64,000 nt of DNA, taken from positions 434,001-498,000 of the forward strand of contig JBMNFJ010000016.1 in NCBI GenBank assembly GCA_050949255.1, in the 5' to 3' direction. A program made the position numbers and the translations under genes. The notes under the pieces are model-generated. The model had not been told where the DNA came from. It saw only the letters and a list, made by a program, of their open reading frames with translations, and did not search any database. Numbering within the stretch: position 1 is the stretch's first letter; the number at the start of each line of letters is the position of its first letter. Below, one piece after another: positions 52,661 to 61,653 of the stretch. The DNA comes from UBA3941 sp002385665 (lineage in GTDB: Bacteria > Bacillota > Clostridia > Caldicoprobacterales > UBA3941).

Positions 52661-52698
52661 CAAGCGACAATAAAAAATTGTCGCTTGTTTTTTTTATT
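52661..52698 (+). terminator. Terminator after ftsZ
   Basis: CAAGCGACAAT (52661-52671) and ATTGTCGCTTG (52677-52687), 11-bp stem, followed by eight T. Confidence 0.96.
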
Positions 52699-52709
52699 CA
52701 AGTACACAG

Positions 52710-52743
52710 TTCTACAAGATTTTAGATGGATGTATTATATAAT
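52710..52743 (+). promoter_or_regulatory. Candidate Spo0A-controlled spoIIG promoter
   Basis: Perfect -10 TATAAT (52738-52743) without a good -35. At 52710-52717 the minus strand reads TTGTAGAA, one mismatch from the Spo0A box TTGTCGAA. In Bacillus the spoIIG promoter has exactly this logic, with Spo0A boxes over the -35 region. One box with one mismatch is weak evidence. Confidence 0.35.
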
Positions 52744-52774
52744 AAGGACAATACATGGAGAGAGTGTGGTCGTG

Positions 52775-53692
52775 GTGTCCATAGAGTATAGGTACCTGGA
52801 TGTTATATGGTTTGATAATCTAATCATGAACTATATACTCTTATGGACCGTATCCAAAGTATATAAAGATGAAACACCCCGATGGAGATTATGGATAGCA
52901 TCCTGTATAGGCGCAATATATGTTGTACTATTAATCACAACCAATAACAATATACTGGATAATACGATAACAAAGATCATCCTATCTATCTGTATAGTAT
53001 TGATAGGATATAGGTATACATCCTTGGCTAGGCTTATTAGGCTCATAGGCTTATTTTACGCCTTAACTTTTATTTTTGGAGGAGCAGCTTTTGGAATATA
53101 TTACTTTACTGAAGATATTATCACCATAAAGAAGGGGATATTCTATTTAAGGAATTTCCCTGCCAAAACTATATTTTTGTCATCTGTGATGGTGGTTATC
53201 CTGGTCCGTGGTTTATGGTCTAAAATACGAAACAGGCGGCTGACCACCAGCCTTATCTATAGTATTGAAATAAGGCATAAGGGAATGGATTTTATACTAA
53301 AGGGGCTATTGGATACAGGGAATTCACTGTACGATCCCATTACCCAAAGTCCAGTCATTATTGTAGAATATTCCAAAATACAAAAGGCTCTGCCCATGGA
53401 GATAAGGGATATCTTTATATGCAATAGGGAGCAGGATATAGATTATATAGCGAAAACTATTTCAGAACCCCAGTTTAGTACCATATTTCGCCTAATACCT
53501 TATTATGCGGTAGGCAAGCCAGGAGGTTTCTTAGTAGGTTTTAAACCCAGTAAGGTCTTGATTTTCCTTGATGGCAGCTGGCATGGGACGGATGATGCAA
53601 TAGTTGCTTTATCCGCAAAGGAACTGTCGAAGGATGGGCAATACCACGCCCTTATTCACCCGGAAATGGTATTTAGTTTAATAGCTACTTGA
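52775..53692 (+). CDS. spoIIGA: SigmaE-processing aspartic protease
   Basis: About 305 residues. N-terminal five membrane helices (YLDVIWFDNLIMNYILLW first) and a C-terminal protease domain with the active-site motif KGLLDTGNSLYDPITQSPV. It cleaves pro-SigE at the septum once sporulation starts. Encoded directly before sigE, the universal arrangement. GTG 52775 (or 52772) starts at the conserved YLDV region; the frame extends to 52685 without similarity. Confidence 0.94.
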   Translation: MSIEYRYLDVIWFDNLIMNYILLWTVSKVYKDETPRWRLWIASCIGAIYVVLLITTNNNILDNTITKIILSICIVLIGYRYTSLARLIRLIGLFYALTFIFGGAAFGIYYFTEDIITIKKGIFYLRNFPAKTIFLSSVMVVILVRGLWSKIRNRRLTTSLIYSIEIRHKGMDFILKGLLDTGNSLYDPITQSPVIIVEYSKIQKALPMEIRDIFICNREQDIDYIAKTISEPQFSTIFRLIPYYAVGKPGGFLVGFKPSKVLIFLDGSWHGTDDAIVALSAKELSKDGQYHALIHPEMVFSLIAT

Positions 53693-53716
53693 TTGTTAGA
53701 AAGGAGGAAAAAAGGA

Positions 53717-54454
53717 TTGAGTAGAATTTTTATTGACAAGGTTCGATATCGTCTGTTTCTTATCTGGCTTAGAATACTTAAAAAATTCCCCTTCCTTAAT
53801 GAACTGCCCATATTCTACATAAGTGGGAGTGAGGCATTGCCTCCACCCTTAAGTAGTGAAGAGGAGATTGACCTGATAGATCGCCTGGCCATAGGGGATA
53901 AATCTGTGAAGAGTATATTGATAGAGAGAAATCTAAGACTAGTTGTCTATATTGCCAGGAAATTCGAGAATACGGGGATAGGATTGGAGGACCTGATTTC
54001 CATAGGAACTATAGGACTTATAAAGGCAGTCAATACCTTTGATCCAAACAAAAAGATAAAGCTTGCAACCTATGCTTCCAGATGTATCGAAAATGAAATA
54101 CTCATGTATCTCAGAAGAAATGGAAAAATAAGATCAGAAATCTCCTTCGATGAGCCATTAAACATTGATTGGGATGGGAACGAATTGCTCCTGTCGGATA
54201 TTTTAGGAACAGAGAACGATATGGTCTATAAATTCATTGAGGAAGAGGTGGAACGGGAACTCTTAAACTTGGCTATGGATAAACTGACTATCCGGGAGAA
54301 AAAAATAATGGAGCTTAGATTTGGATTAAATGGTGGTAAAGAGCAAACTCAGAAAGAAGTAGCAGATTTTTTAGGGATTTCCCAATCATATATATCAAGG
54401 CTGGAAAAGCGGATAATTAAGAGGCTTAAGAAGGAAATCTCCGAAATGGTATAG
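53717..54454 (+). CDS. sigE: Mother-cell sporulation sigma factor SigE
   Basis: 245 residues. An N-terminal membrane-associating pro-sequence (about 1-27) precedes YISGSEALPPPLSSEEE, the known processing region. Region 2 (DLISIGTIGLIKAVNTFDP) and region 4 (LGISQSYISRLEKRIIKRLK) are complete. It drives early mother-cell genes. TTG 53717 has AAAGGAGG 9 nt upstream. Confidence 0.96.
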   Translation: MSRIFIDKVRYRLFLIWLRILKKFPFLNELPIFYISGSEALPPPLSSEEEIDLIDRLAIGDKSVKSILIERNLRLVVYIARKFENTGIGLEDLISIGTIGLIKAVNTFDPNKKIKLATYASRCIENEILMYLRRNGKIRSEISFDEPLNIDWDGNELLLSDILGTENDMVYKFIEEEVERELLNLAMDKLTIREKKIMELRFGLNGGKEQTQKEVADFLGISQSYISRLEKRIIKRLKKEISEMV

Positions 54455-54507
54455 TCTATATCGCCGAAATTTTACATTAACATACAAATATTGTAAATCC
54501 AGTTTTA

Positions 54508-54536
54508 GAATAAAAACCTTGGTCCGGGGCAATACT
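54508..54536 (+). promoter_or_regulatory. Candidate SigF/SigG-type promoter for sigG
   Basis: GAATA (54508-54512), 17-nt spacer, then GGGG-CAATACT (-10 at 54530-54536), similar to forespore promoters. It leaves a leader of about 115 nt before ATG 54653. Forespore control of sigG is established in Bacillus; the match here is by eye only. Confidence 0.4.
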
Positions 54537-54652
54537 TCATCTATAGAGCTAGCATCTGAGGTTTCAGTTTTGATTAATCTATGATTGATTTGACCAACTC
54601 TATTACTGAAACCATTAACTATATCCTACTGCAGACGGACGGAGGTTTTGGT

Positions 54653-55426
54653 ATGCTTGTAAATAAAGTAGAGATCTGTGGGGTGAACACTTCTAAGCTG
54701 CCGGTACTATCAAATGAGAGGATGAAGGAGTTATTTGCTCTTATGCACGCGGGTGACGAAAGTGCAAGGGAGGAATTTATACAGGGAAATCTAAGGCTGG
54801 TTTTGAGCGTTATAAAGCGGTTCAACAACCGCGGAGAAAACATTGACGACCTTTTTCAGGTTGGGTGTATCGGACTTATAAAAGCCATTGATAATTTTGA
54901 TTTGTCACATAATGTAAGGTTTTCAACCTATGCTGTCCCCATGATAATAGGGGAAATCCGAAGATACTTAAGGGACAACAATTCCATTAGAGTAAGCAGA
55001 TCCCTTAGGGATATTGCCTATAAGGCACTTCAGATAAGGGACCAATTGATAAACAAAAATTCCAAGGAGCCTACAGTTACAGAAATAGCCGATGAACTCA
55101 ATATTCCCAGGGAGGAAGTTGTTTTTGCCCTGGATGCCATACAGGACCCAATTTCTCTGTTTGAACCAATATACAATGATGGTGGGGATGCTATTTTTGT
55201 TATGGATCAGGTAAGTGACGAAAAGAATTTGGATGATACATGGCTGGAAGGTATTGCTTTACGGGAAGCAATGAGTAAGCTCAACCAACGCGAAAAGCTC
55301 ATATTGACCCTCAGATTCTTTGAAGGTAGGACCCAAATGGAGGTCGCTGACGAGATTGGAATTTCACAAGCACAGGTATCACGTTTAGAAAAGACAGCTC
55401 TGAATCATATGCGCAAGCATATATAA
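54653..55426 (+). CDS. sigG: Forespore sporulation sigma factor SigG
   Basis: 257 residues. Opens NKVEICGVNTSKLPVLSNE, the diagnostic SigG N-terminus, then LFQVGCIGLIKAIDNFDLSH (region 2), FSTYAVPMIIGEIRRYLRDN and SLFEPIYNDGGDAIFVMDQ, ending with ISQAQVSRLEKTALNHMRKH. It directs late forespore genes. ATG 54653 has GGAGG 7-8 nt upstream. Follows sigE by about 200 nt with its own likely promoter. Confidence 0.97.
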   Translation: MLVNKVEICGVNTSKLPVLSNERMKELFALMHAGDESAREEFIQGNLRLVLSVIKRFNNRGENIDDLFQVGCIGLIKAIDNFDLSHNVRFSTYAVPMIIGEIRRYLRDNNSIRVSRSLRDIAYKALQIRDQLINKNSKEPTVTEIADELNIPREEVVFALDAIQDPISLFEPIYNDGGDAIFVMDQVSDEKNLDDTWLEGIALREAMSKLNQREKLILTLRFFEGRTQMEVADEIGISQAQVSRLEKTALNHMRKHI

Positions 55427-55452
55427 ATCCGCGCTTTGCTTTATTTTATATT

Positions 55453-55485
55453 GCAATTGCGAGTGCAATTGCTTTTGTTGTTTTA
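55453..55485 (+). terminator. Terminator after sigG
   Basis: GCAATTGC (55453-55460), loop GAGT, GCAATTGC (55465-55472), then TTTTGTTGTTTT. Confidence 0.88.
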
Positions 55486-55565
55486 GAGGATGGATACTTC
55501 TTTCATACCCTCGTCCAGGAAGGAATATAATATATTAGTTCAATAGAACAGGGGTGGTGGGTATT

Positions 55566-55817
55566 ATGGCAAAGTCGTCAGACTTTCGGCAAAAGGAAGT
55601 AATTAATATTAGAAATGGTAAAAGGCTTGGCGTGATAGTTGATATGGAATTTGATCTTCAAGCCGGTAGAATAACAGCGATAGTAGTCCCTGGGTCAAAT
55701 AGATTAATGGGGTTTTTGAAAGGAGAAAAGGATTATGTGATACCTTGGGATAGGATAAAAAAGATAGGTGACGATGTCATTCTGGTGGATGTAGACTCCA
55801 ATAGATTTGAGAATTAA
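55566..55817 (+). CDS. YlmC/YmxH-family sporulation-associated PRC-barrel protein
   Basis: 83 residues: DFRQKEVINIRNGKRLGVIVDMEFD and AGRITAIVVPG, then DYVIPWDRIKKIGDDVILVD. This PRC-barrel small protein family lies after sigG in many spore formers and is annotated as YlmC/YmxH sporulation protein, though its action is unknown. ATG 55566 follows a G/T-rich SD; upstream GTGs at 55554 and 55557 are less likely. Confidence 0.9.
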   Translation: MAKSSDFRQKEVINIRNGKRLGVIVDMEFDLQAGRITAIVVPGSNRLMGFLKGEKDYVIPWDRIKKIGDDVILVDVDSNRFEN

Positions 55818-55941
55818 ATGAAAAAATGGGCTAACTATAAAAAAGCCTAGACAAGTATGGAAAATATAGGTACAATGGACAAAGAGTTAGACAAATTGTT
55901 GTCATTTAGGAGTAAGGGGTCAGAAACGGAGGTTTGTACTC

Positions 55942-56397
55942 ATGAAGTGTCCTTTCTGCGGCAGTTTGGATAGTAGGGTTGTGGATTCCCGACCTACAGA
56001 CGAAGGTGCTAGTATTCGCAGGCGCAGGGAGTGTATAGAGTGCGCAAAAAGGTTTACCACCTATGAGAAGATTGAAACATTGCCAATATTCGTCATAAAG
56101 AAAGATGGCAGGAGAGAGTCATTTAATGGAGATAAGATAATGGTGGGCCTTGTTAAAGCGTGTGAGAAAAGGCCCGTAGCTATAAAGGATTTGGATAAGC
56201 TGGTACAGGATATTGAGAAGGCCGTATACAACTCTCTGGAACAGGAAATAACCAGCGAAAAAATAGGACAGATGGTTATGGAAAGGCTTAAGAAATTGGA
56301 CGAAGTTGCCTATGTACGCTTTGCGTCTGTGTACAGGCAATTCACTGATGTAAACAGTTTCATGGAAGAATTGGAAAAGATCATACGTGATAGATAA
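55942..56397 (+). CDS. nrdR: Transcriptional repressor NrdR
   Basis: 151 residues. Zinc ribbon MKCPFCGSLDSRVVDSRP...CIEC at the N-terminus and an ATP-cone domain (VIKKDGRRESFNGDKI). It represses ribonucleotide reductase genes in response to dATP/ATP. Preceded by AACGGAGG. A terminator follows. Confidence 0.97.
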   Translation: MKCPFCGSLDSRVVDSRPTDEGASIRRRRECIECAKRFTTYEKIETLPIFVIKKDGRRESFNGDKIMVGLVKACEKRPVAIKDLDKLVQDIEKAVYNSLEQEITSEKIGQMVMERLKKLDEVAYVRFASVYRQFTDVNSFMEELEKIIRDR

Positions 56398-56416
56398 AAG
56401 CGAATTACTCGCACAC

Positions 56417-56445
56417 AAGAGCCATACAAAGGGCTCTTTTTTTAT
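56417..56445 (+). terminator. Terminator after nrdR
   Basis: AGAGCC (56418-56423) and GGCTCT (56432-56437) then a seven-T run. Confidence 0.9.
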
Positions 56446-56613
56446 TCGAATACAACTAACACGACCTGGGCAATATAAGTGTGATTAAGAAATTCGTAAA
56501 TATATAGATGATTCCATTGCATTAACCGTTTTCCGAAGATTACAGGATCGATTATAAACATAGTTCTTGCAGTAAATCAATAATAAATGAATACATAAGA
56601 TGAGGTGATAATA

Positions 56614-57315
56614 TTGTCTGTAGGTCTAACTTTGTTAGTTGTTACGGGGATTCTATTCCTCTTTGGAATAGGTCATAATATATTGGATAGAATGCGGCTA
56701 AGCGATAAAGCTGCGTTATTTTTCATGGCAGGGATTCTAATCGGTAGTTTTATACCTAATATTCCATTGGGGAAGAGGGTCTCTATAAATATAGGTGGTG
56801 CTATAATCCCCCTTATACTGGCCATATATGTTTTCTCCAAGGCAGGGACTACCAAGGAAAGGATTCGCTCTGTTCTGGCTTCTATTTTAGCTGCGATAGG
56901 GGTGTATGTTGCCGGTAGGATTCTTCCTCATGAACCGGAGACCATGATGGTGGACCCTAATTATGTATATGGCATCATAGCAGGGATAATAGCCTATCTG
57001 TTTGGTAGATCCAGGCGTGCTTCATTCATAGCAGGTATAGTCGGAGTATTATTGGCAGATGCTGTTCAGGGTATAGTAAATTTTACCAATAACATATCCG
57101 CTCCGATACGATTCGGGGGAGCGGGGGCTGTAGACGCTGTAGTTATATCCGGTTTTTTAGCGGTTATTCTGGCAGAAGTAGTGGGTGAACTACGGGAGAA
57201 AGTGCAAGGTGGTACCAAGAAAAAGCAGATGGGCTTTCACGATGGAGAGTTTGTCAACCTAGTTGACTTCGATACGGAAGAGGAAAGGGAGGATGAAGGT
57301 GCAAAGGGGAAGTAG
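56614..57315 (+). CDS. DUF1614 membrane protein beside spoIIP
   Basis: About 233 residues and six or seven membrane helices, with a charged C-terminal tail (DFDTEEEREDEGAKGK). Segments RVSINIGGAIIPLILAIYVF and GVLLADAVQGIVNFTNN fit the DUF1614 family. It ends inside the start of spoIIP, so they are coupled and it may take part in engulfment. TTG 56614 has GAGGTGAT 5 nt upstream. Confidence 0.85.
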   Translation: MSVGLTLLVVTGILFLFGIGHNILDRMRLSDKAALFFMAGILIGSFIPNIPLGKRVSINIGGAIIPLILAIYVFSKAGTTKERIRSVLASILAAIGVYVAGRILPHEPETMMVDPNYVYGIIAGIIAYLFGRSRRASFIAGIVGVLLADAVQGIVNFTNNISAPIRFGGAGAVDAVVISGFLAVILAEVVGELREKVQGGTKKKQMGFHDGEFVNLVDFDTEEEREDEGAKGK

Positions 57316-58453
57316 TCCTATTAAGGCAATAGCTATATTTCTGATTGTATTGGCGGCTGTGCTGCCAATGAGTGAGACAAAAGCCGATAATTGGTATGAG
57401 GAAGAGCCGGGCTTTTTTACCCTTTTCGATGAAGAGGGTGGAAGGCTTACAGTTATGGCCAGCGAGATGTTTAAGGATGATGAGTACATCAGTAGCGATA
57501 ACAGACACTATTCTATCTATAGAGTAGATAAGGAAACAAGGAATGCCTATGCTAAATTTATCGGTGAGATAGAGCTACCCCAGTTCGAAGAAGTAGTGGA
57601 TACATCCGTCGAGACTCTTGCCCAAAAGGACAGGGAAAGAAGCATTCTATTATATTGCACCCATAGCGATGAATCCTATGTCCCCAGCGATGGAAAATCC
57701 AGTATTCCATCTCAGGGAGGTATATACGATGTTGCAGAAAGTTTTAAGAGATCCCTTGAAAAGAAAGGTATAAAGGCGGTACTGGATAAAACACCCCATG
57801 ATCCCCATGATGCGGGTGCCTATCGCCGGTCCAGACAGACTGCTATGGATCTCATTAGAAAGAATACACCTGTGGCTGCGGTATTTGATATCCACAGGGA
57901 CGCTATACCCAAGGAACATTACGATACCATGGTAAATGGGGAGTATATGAGCAGGGTGAGGATTGTTATAGGTAGAAGCAATCAAAACAGGAAGGCCAAT
58001 GAACAATTGGCATACAAGATAAAGGCAATAGCCGATAAGGCTTATCCGGGTCTTATTAAAGATATATATATTGGAAAGGGAGAGTATAATCAGGAACTGT
58101 CCCCGCGTTCCCTCCTATTTGAACTTGGAACCCACGAGATAAGTAAAGAAGCTGCCCAAAAAGCGACTGATAATTTAGCGGATGTGGTACACAAGGGTAT
58201 ATTTGGAGGTATATTTAAATCCAAGGAACCGTCTGAAAAGGATCAGGACAAAGGACAGGCACAAGTGCCAAAAGAGAAGCAATTTAAGGTAAGTCCCATA
58301 AGCCAGGAGGAAAATAAGGGTGCAGGCAGGGGTATAATGTGGTTTGTCATAGTAGCAGTGGTAGGTTTTGTTGTCTTTACTTTAATTAGCAAGAGCGGTG
58401 GTGAGATTAAGAGCAGCTTGGAGAACATAACCGGAAAGAAGAAGAGGGAATGA
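57299..58453 (+). CDS. spoIIP: Stage II sporulation protein P (peptidoglycan hydrolase)
   Basis: About 384 residues. N-terminal hydrophobic signal/anchor (about 7-27), the SpoIIP catalytic domain with YCTHSDESYVPS, GGIYDVAESFKRSLEKKG, PHDAGAYRRSRQTAMDLI and FDIHRDAIPKEHY, then a basic/polar linker and a second membrane helix near the C-terminus (GIMWFVIVAVVGFVVFTLIS). It degrades septal peptidoglycan in engulfment with SpoIID and SpoIIM. GTG 57299 or ATG 57293 are start options. The C-terminal helix is unusual compared with Bacillus SpoIIP. Confidence 0.92.
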   Translation: MQRGSSPIKAIAIFLIVLAAVLPMSETKADNWYEEEPGFFTLFDEEGGRLTVMASEMFKDDEYISSDNRHYSIYRVDKETRNAYAKFIGEIELPQFEEVVDTSVETLAQKDRERSILLYCTHSDESYVPSDGKSSIPSQGGIYDVAESFKRSLEKKGIKAVLDKTPHDPHDAGAYRRSRQTAMDLIRKNTPVAAVFDIHRDAIPKEHYDTMVNGEYMSRVRIVIGRSNQNRKANEQLAYKIKAIADKAYPGLIKDIYIGKGEYNQELSPRSLLFELGTHEISKEAAQKATDNLADVVHKGIFGGIFKSKEPSEKDQDKGQAQVPKEKQFKVSPISQEENKGAGRGIMWFVIVAVVGFVVFTLISKSGGEIKSSLENITGKKKRE

Positions 58454-58478
58454 TCAATGTATATTAGGGGGAATGGGC

Positions 58479-58946
58479 TTGAAAGTTATCTATTATGGCA
58501 GCACAGCCACCTATGCAGCTTATGGTATGGCAGCAATTCATTTAGGTATATACAAAAAAGAGAAGATTCCCTGTCATGATGATATAATTAGGCAATGGAA
58601 TTTATGTTTTAATGACAGCTACCAAAAAGGCAATCTAGTCTATTTGGGTCTTGATGCAGAACTAAGGGAGGTATACATTATTGGATGTGGTGTTCACAGC
58701 AGGATGTTGAAAAAGTCATTTAAGGGTTTCGGTGACCTATATGGAATCGATGATGCTATATTCTATGTGGACGCCAGCCCCTGGGAAGGGATAGTCAAGT
58801 TGTTGGTAGCCCTTTCCATGAAATTTCCTATGATTGAACCTATTACAAAAAGATTCTATATCCATTGGTATAAAAGGATATTTCCCATATGGACAGACAG
58901 GGTCCGGATGGAATGGGAAAAGCTTTCCGGGTGGGGTAACTCATGA
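58479..58946 (+). CDS. DUF3189 family protein, first copy
   Basis: About 155 residues. YYGSTATYAAYGMAAIHLGI, LDAELREVYIIGCGVHSRML and DASPWEGIVKLLVALSMKFP. The family has no known function and is found near sporulation and der genes in Clostridia. TTG 58479 has AGGGGGA 7 nt upstream; ATG 58473 abuts it. Overlaps the next copy by 4 nt. Confidence 0.82.
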   Translation: MKVIYYGSTATYAAYGMAAIHLGIYKKEKIPCHDDIIRQWNLCFNDSYQKGNLVYLGLDAELREVYIIGCGVHSRMLKKSFKGFGDLYGIDDAIFYVDASPWEGIVKLLVALSMKFPMIEPITKRFYIHWYKRIFPIWTDRVRMEWEKLSGWGNS

Positions 58947-59410
58947 AACTTTTTTATCATTGCTATGGAGGTGCTCACACGTCCGTGACCTGTGCGGCCA
59001 TCCATTTGGGATTTTTGCCCCTTAACAGAATCCCAACTCCTTACGAATTCTTATCCATCCCACATTACGACCGGATGGAAAATGAGGATCTGGGAACGCC
59101 CCAGTATTTTGGCAGGGACGAGCTGGGCATTGATATCTATGTCATTGGGTTTAAGAATGCCTGCGATATAATGATACCTACCATTAAAAGCTATTTGAAT
59201 GCAAATAACATCCCATCCAAGGATGTTTTATTTGTAGAAGCCCTGGTGAAGCTCCATCCTATCACTGCAATAGGAGGCTTTTCCTCAAGAAAACTGCATT
59301 TGATAAGACTGGGCCATCCCCTTACGGTGTGGGGTATAAGAAAGAGCTACCCAATATTCGTAGAATTAGTGTCCGGGGTAAAAGAAAAGCTGCTTCAGGG
59401 GTTCCAATAG
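58943..59410 (+). CDS. DUF3189 family protein, second copy
   Basis: 155 residues, paralogous to the previous one (FYHCYGGAHTSVTCAAIHLG versus YYGSTATYAAYGMAAIHLG; GFKNACDIMIPTIKSYL versus GCGVHSRMLKKSFKGF). This copy keeps the CYGG-HTS opening of the family, whereas the first copy has lost it. Tandem, overlapping arrangement suggests a heteromeric pair. Function unknown. Confidence 0.82.
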   Translation: MKLFYHCYGGAHTSVTCAAIHLGFLPLNRIPTPYEFLSIPHYDRMENEDLGTPQYFGRDELGIDIYVIGFKNACDIMIPTIKSYLNANNIPSKDVLFVEALVKLHPITAIGGFSSRKLHLIRLGHPLTVWGIRKSYPIFVELVSGVKEKLLQGFQ

Positions 59411-59545
59411 CTTGACTTTAGCGATAATTTGGTTGATAATAGGACTATAACAAAGCAATTAGCACTAGGTAATAAAGTCTAGTAATAAAGAACTATTATA
59501 GCCCCTGACGACAGTTTAGATATACCGGGGTTTACATGATGTGTT

Positions 59546-59565
59546 GCAATTACTATGGTAATTGC
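59546..59565. terminator. Perfect hairpin upstream of der
   Basis: GCAATTAC (59546-59553), loop TATG, GTAATTGC (59558-59565). No T-run follows, so it may be a weak terminator or a leader hairpin of der. Confidence 0.45.
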
Positions 59566-59605
59566 TTCCGATGCTTTAAAGACATAGATAAAAGGTGGGG
59601 AAAAA

Positions 59606-60922
59606 GTGACAAATCCAATAGTTGCTATAGTGGGGCGACCCAATGTGGGTAAGTCCACCCTTTTTAACCAATTGGTTGGACGTAGAATTTCTATCGTAGA
59701 TTACCAGCCCGGAGTAACGCGGGATAGAATATATGCCGATACCCAGTGGCTTAACACCAAAATGACACTCATAGATACAGGTGGAATAGATACAGAGACC
59801 CAGGATGAACTCATGACACAGATGAGGCAGCAAGCAGACATTGCCATAGAGACAGCCCAGGTGATTATCTTTATAGTAGATGGGAAAGAGGGAATAACCC
59901 CTGCCGATCAAGAGGTAGCCAACATCTTGAGAATGGCTCAGAAACCTATTGTGTTGGGAGTAAATAAGATAGATGCGCCTCATGAAGAGGATATGGTTTA
60001 CGAGTTCTATAACCTGGGGATAGGAGAACCCATATCCATATCTGCCTCCCATAAGCGGGGATTGGGGGATCTGTTAGATGCGGTGGTTCAGCATCTGCCC
60101 GATACCCCTGATGAAATAGAAGAGGACGAAACCATTAAAATAGCCGTTATGGGTAAGCCCAATGTGGGTAAATCTTCCATAGTAAATAAATTATTAGGCG
60201 AGGAGAGGGTTATTGTCAGCAATATACCCGGAACTACAAGGGACGCCATAGATACTCCATTCACTGTAGATGGACAAAAATATGTTATCATCGATACAGC
60301 AGGGATCAGAAGAAAGAGCAGGATAAATGATGACCTGGAAAGGTACAGTGTAATTAGAGCTCTGTCTGCCATCCGTAGGTGTGATGTTGCTCTCATGGTT
60401 ATTGATGCTACCCAGGAGGTTACAGAACAGGATACCAAGATAGCGGGACTCATCCATGAAGAAGGCAAGGGTATCATCTTGGTTATGAACAAATGGGATC
60501 TGATTGAAAAAGATACCAACACTATGAATCAATACAGAAGACGATTGATCAACGACTTAGCTTTTATGCAATACGCACCCAGCATCTTCATATCAGCCTT
60601 AACCGGACAGAGGATGGGTAATATTATTGATATGGTTAATGAGGTTTATAGTCAATGTACTTTTAGAATAGCCACAGGGGTTCTAAATGATTGCATTATG
60701 GATGCAGTGACATTTTCAGAGCCGCCCACAGACAAGGGCAGAAGGTTAAAGATCTATTATGGTACCCAAGTATCTATAAAGCCTCCAACGTTTGTCCTTT
60801 TTGTCAATGATGAGAAGCTCATGCATTATTCTTATCTCAGATATTTGGAAAACCATTTTAGAAAGAGTTTTGGACTTCAGGGAACACCTATCAGGTTCAT
60901 TGTAAGGCAAAGAACCAACTAG
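59606..60922 (+). CDS. der: Ribosome-assembly GTPase Der (EngA)
   Basis: 438 residues. Two GTPase domains: GRPNVGKSTLF, DTGGID and NKID; then GKPNVGKSSIV, DTAGIRRK and NKWD. A C-terminal KH-like domain follows. Required for 50S maturation. GTG 59606 after a G-rich SD. Confidence 0.98.
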   Translation: MTNPIVAIVGRPNVGKSTLFNQLVGRRISIVDYQPGVTRDRIYADTQWLNTKMTLIDTGGIDTETQDELMTQMRQQADIAIETAQVIIFIVDGKEGITPADQEVANILRMAQKPIVLGVNKIDAPHEEDMVYEFYNLGIGEPISISASHKRGLGDLLDAVVQHLPDTPDEIEEDETIKIAVMGKPNVGKSSIVNKLLGEERVIVSNIPGTTRDAIDTPFTVDGQKYVIIDTAGIRRKSRINDDLERYSVIRALSAIRRCDVALMVIDATQEVTEQDTKIAGLIHEEGKGIILVMNKWDLIEKDTNTMNQYRRRLINDLAFMQYAPSIFISALTGQRMGNIIDMVNEVYSQCTFRIATGVLNDCIMDAVTFSEPPTDKGRRLKIYYGTQVSIKPPTFVLFVNDEKLMHYSYLRYLENHFRKSFGLQGTPIRFIVRQRTN

Positions 60923-60939
60923 AAGAGGGGGGCACAATA

Positions 60940-61551
60940 GTGCGGTTTATTCTAATAGCTGTGATTGGATATTTTTTGGGGAACATATCCTCATCCTACA
61001 TAGTAGGAAAACTGGGAAGCAATATCGATGTTAGAGAATATGGCAGTGGTAATCTGGGTACCACTAATGCCTATAGGGTCTTGGGGTTAAAAGCGGGTGC
61101 TCTGGTTTTTATAGGTGATGTGATAAAAGGAATTATAGCTACCGTCATCGGTCTCTTGATTGTAAGAGATAATAGTATAGGTGGGCTTATAGGGGGTATA
61201 ACGGCGGTAGCAGGGCATAACTGGCCATTCCTACTGGAATTTAAGGGTGGTAAGGGCATTGCGACATCCTTTGGTACCATAATAATTTTGTTTCCCAAGG
61301 TAGCCCTTATTCTCCTCGTTGTAGAAGTATTGATTATTGTCCTGACGGGCTATGTATCATTGGGTTCCGTAACCGTCGCCATTTTATTGCCCATTCTGAC
61401 AATAGCCTTTAGGTATGACCCATGGCTTATAGCTGGTGCCTTTATATTGGCCATAATGGCCATCTACAGGCATAAAGACAACATAACCAGACTCTTAAAC
61501 GGTACAGAGAATAAAATAACGTCCAGGAGTGGATCCAGAGGATTAAAATAG
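60940..61551 (+). CDS. plsY: Acyl-phosphate glycerol-3-phosphate acyltransferase
   Basis: 203 residues and about five membrane helices. GNISSSYIVGKL, GSGNLGTTNAYRVLG and HNWPFLLEFKGGKGIATSFG are the three PlsY motifs. Makes lysophosphatidic acid from acyl-phosphate. GTG 60940, 17 nt after der, so same unit. Confidence 0.97.
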   Translation: MRFILIAVIGYFLGNISSSYIVGKLGSNIDVREYGSGNLGTTNAYRVLGLKAGALVFIGDVIKGIIATVIGLLIVRDNSIGGLIGGITAVAGHNWPFLLEFKGGKGIATSFGTIIILFPKVALILLVVEVLIIVLTGYVSLGSVTVAILLPILTIAFRYDPWLIAGAFILAIMAIYRHKDNITRLLNGTENKITSRSGSRGLK

Positions 61552-61598
61552 CATATAGAATTCATCTTAAGTATAGATATCCATAAGACAAAACGGAC

Positions 61599-61643
61599 TT
61601 TAGGACAGTAGGGGCTGAACCTCCCAACTGTCCTAAATTTTAA
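61599..61643 (+). terminator. Terminator after plsY
   Basis: TTTAGGACAGT (61599-61609) and ACTGTCCTAAA (61627-61637), 11-bp stem, then TTTTAAT. Confidence 0.93.
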
Positions 61644-61653
61644 TGACAACCTG

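Noticed and set aside
57205..57220. GGTGGTACC sequence resembling the T-box antiterminator bulge
   Set aside because: It lies inside the DUF1614 coding sequence, with no stem I, specifier loop or terminator around it.
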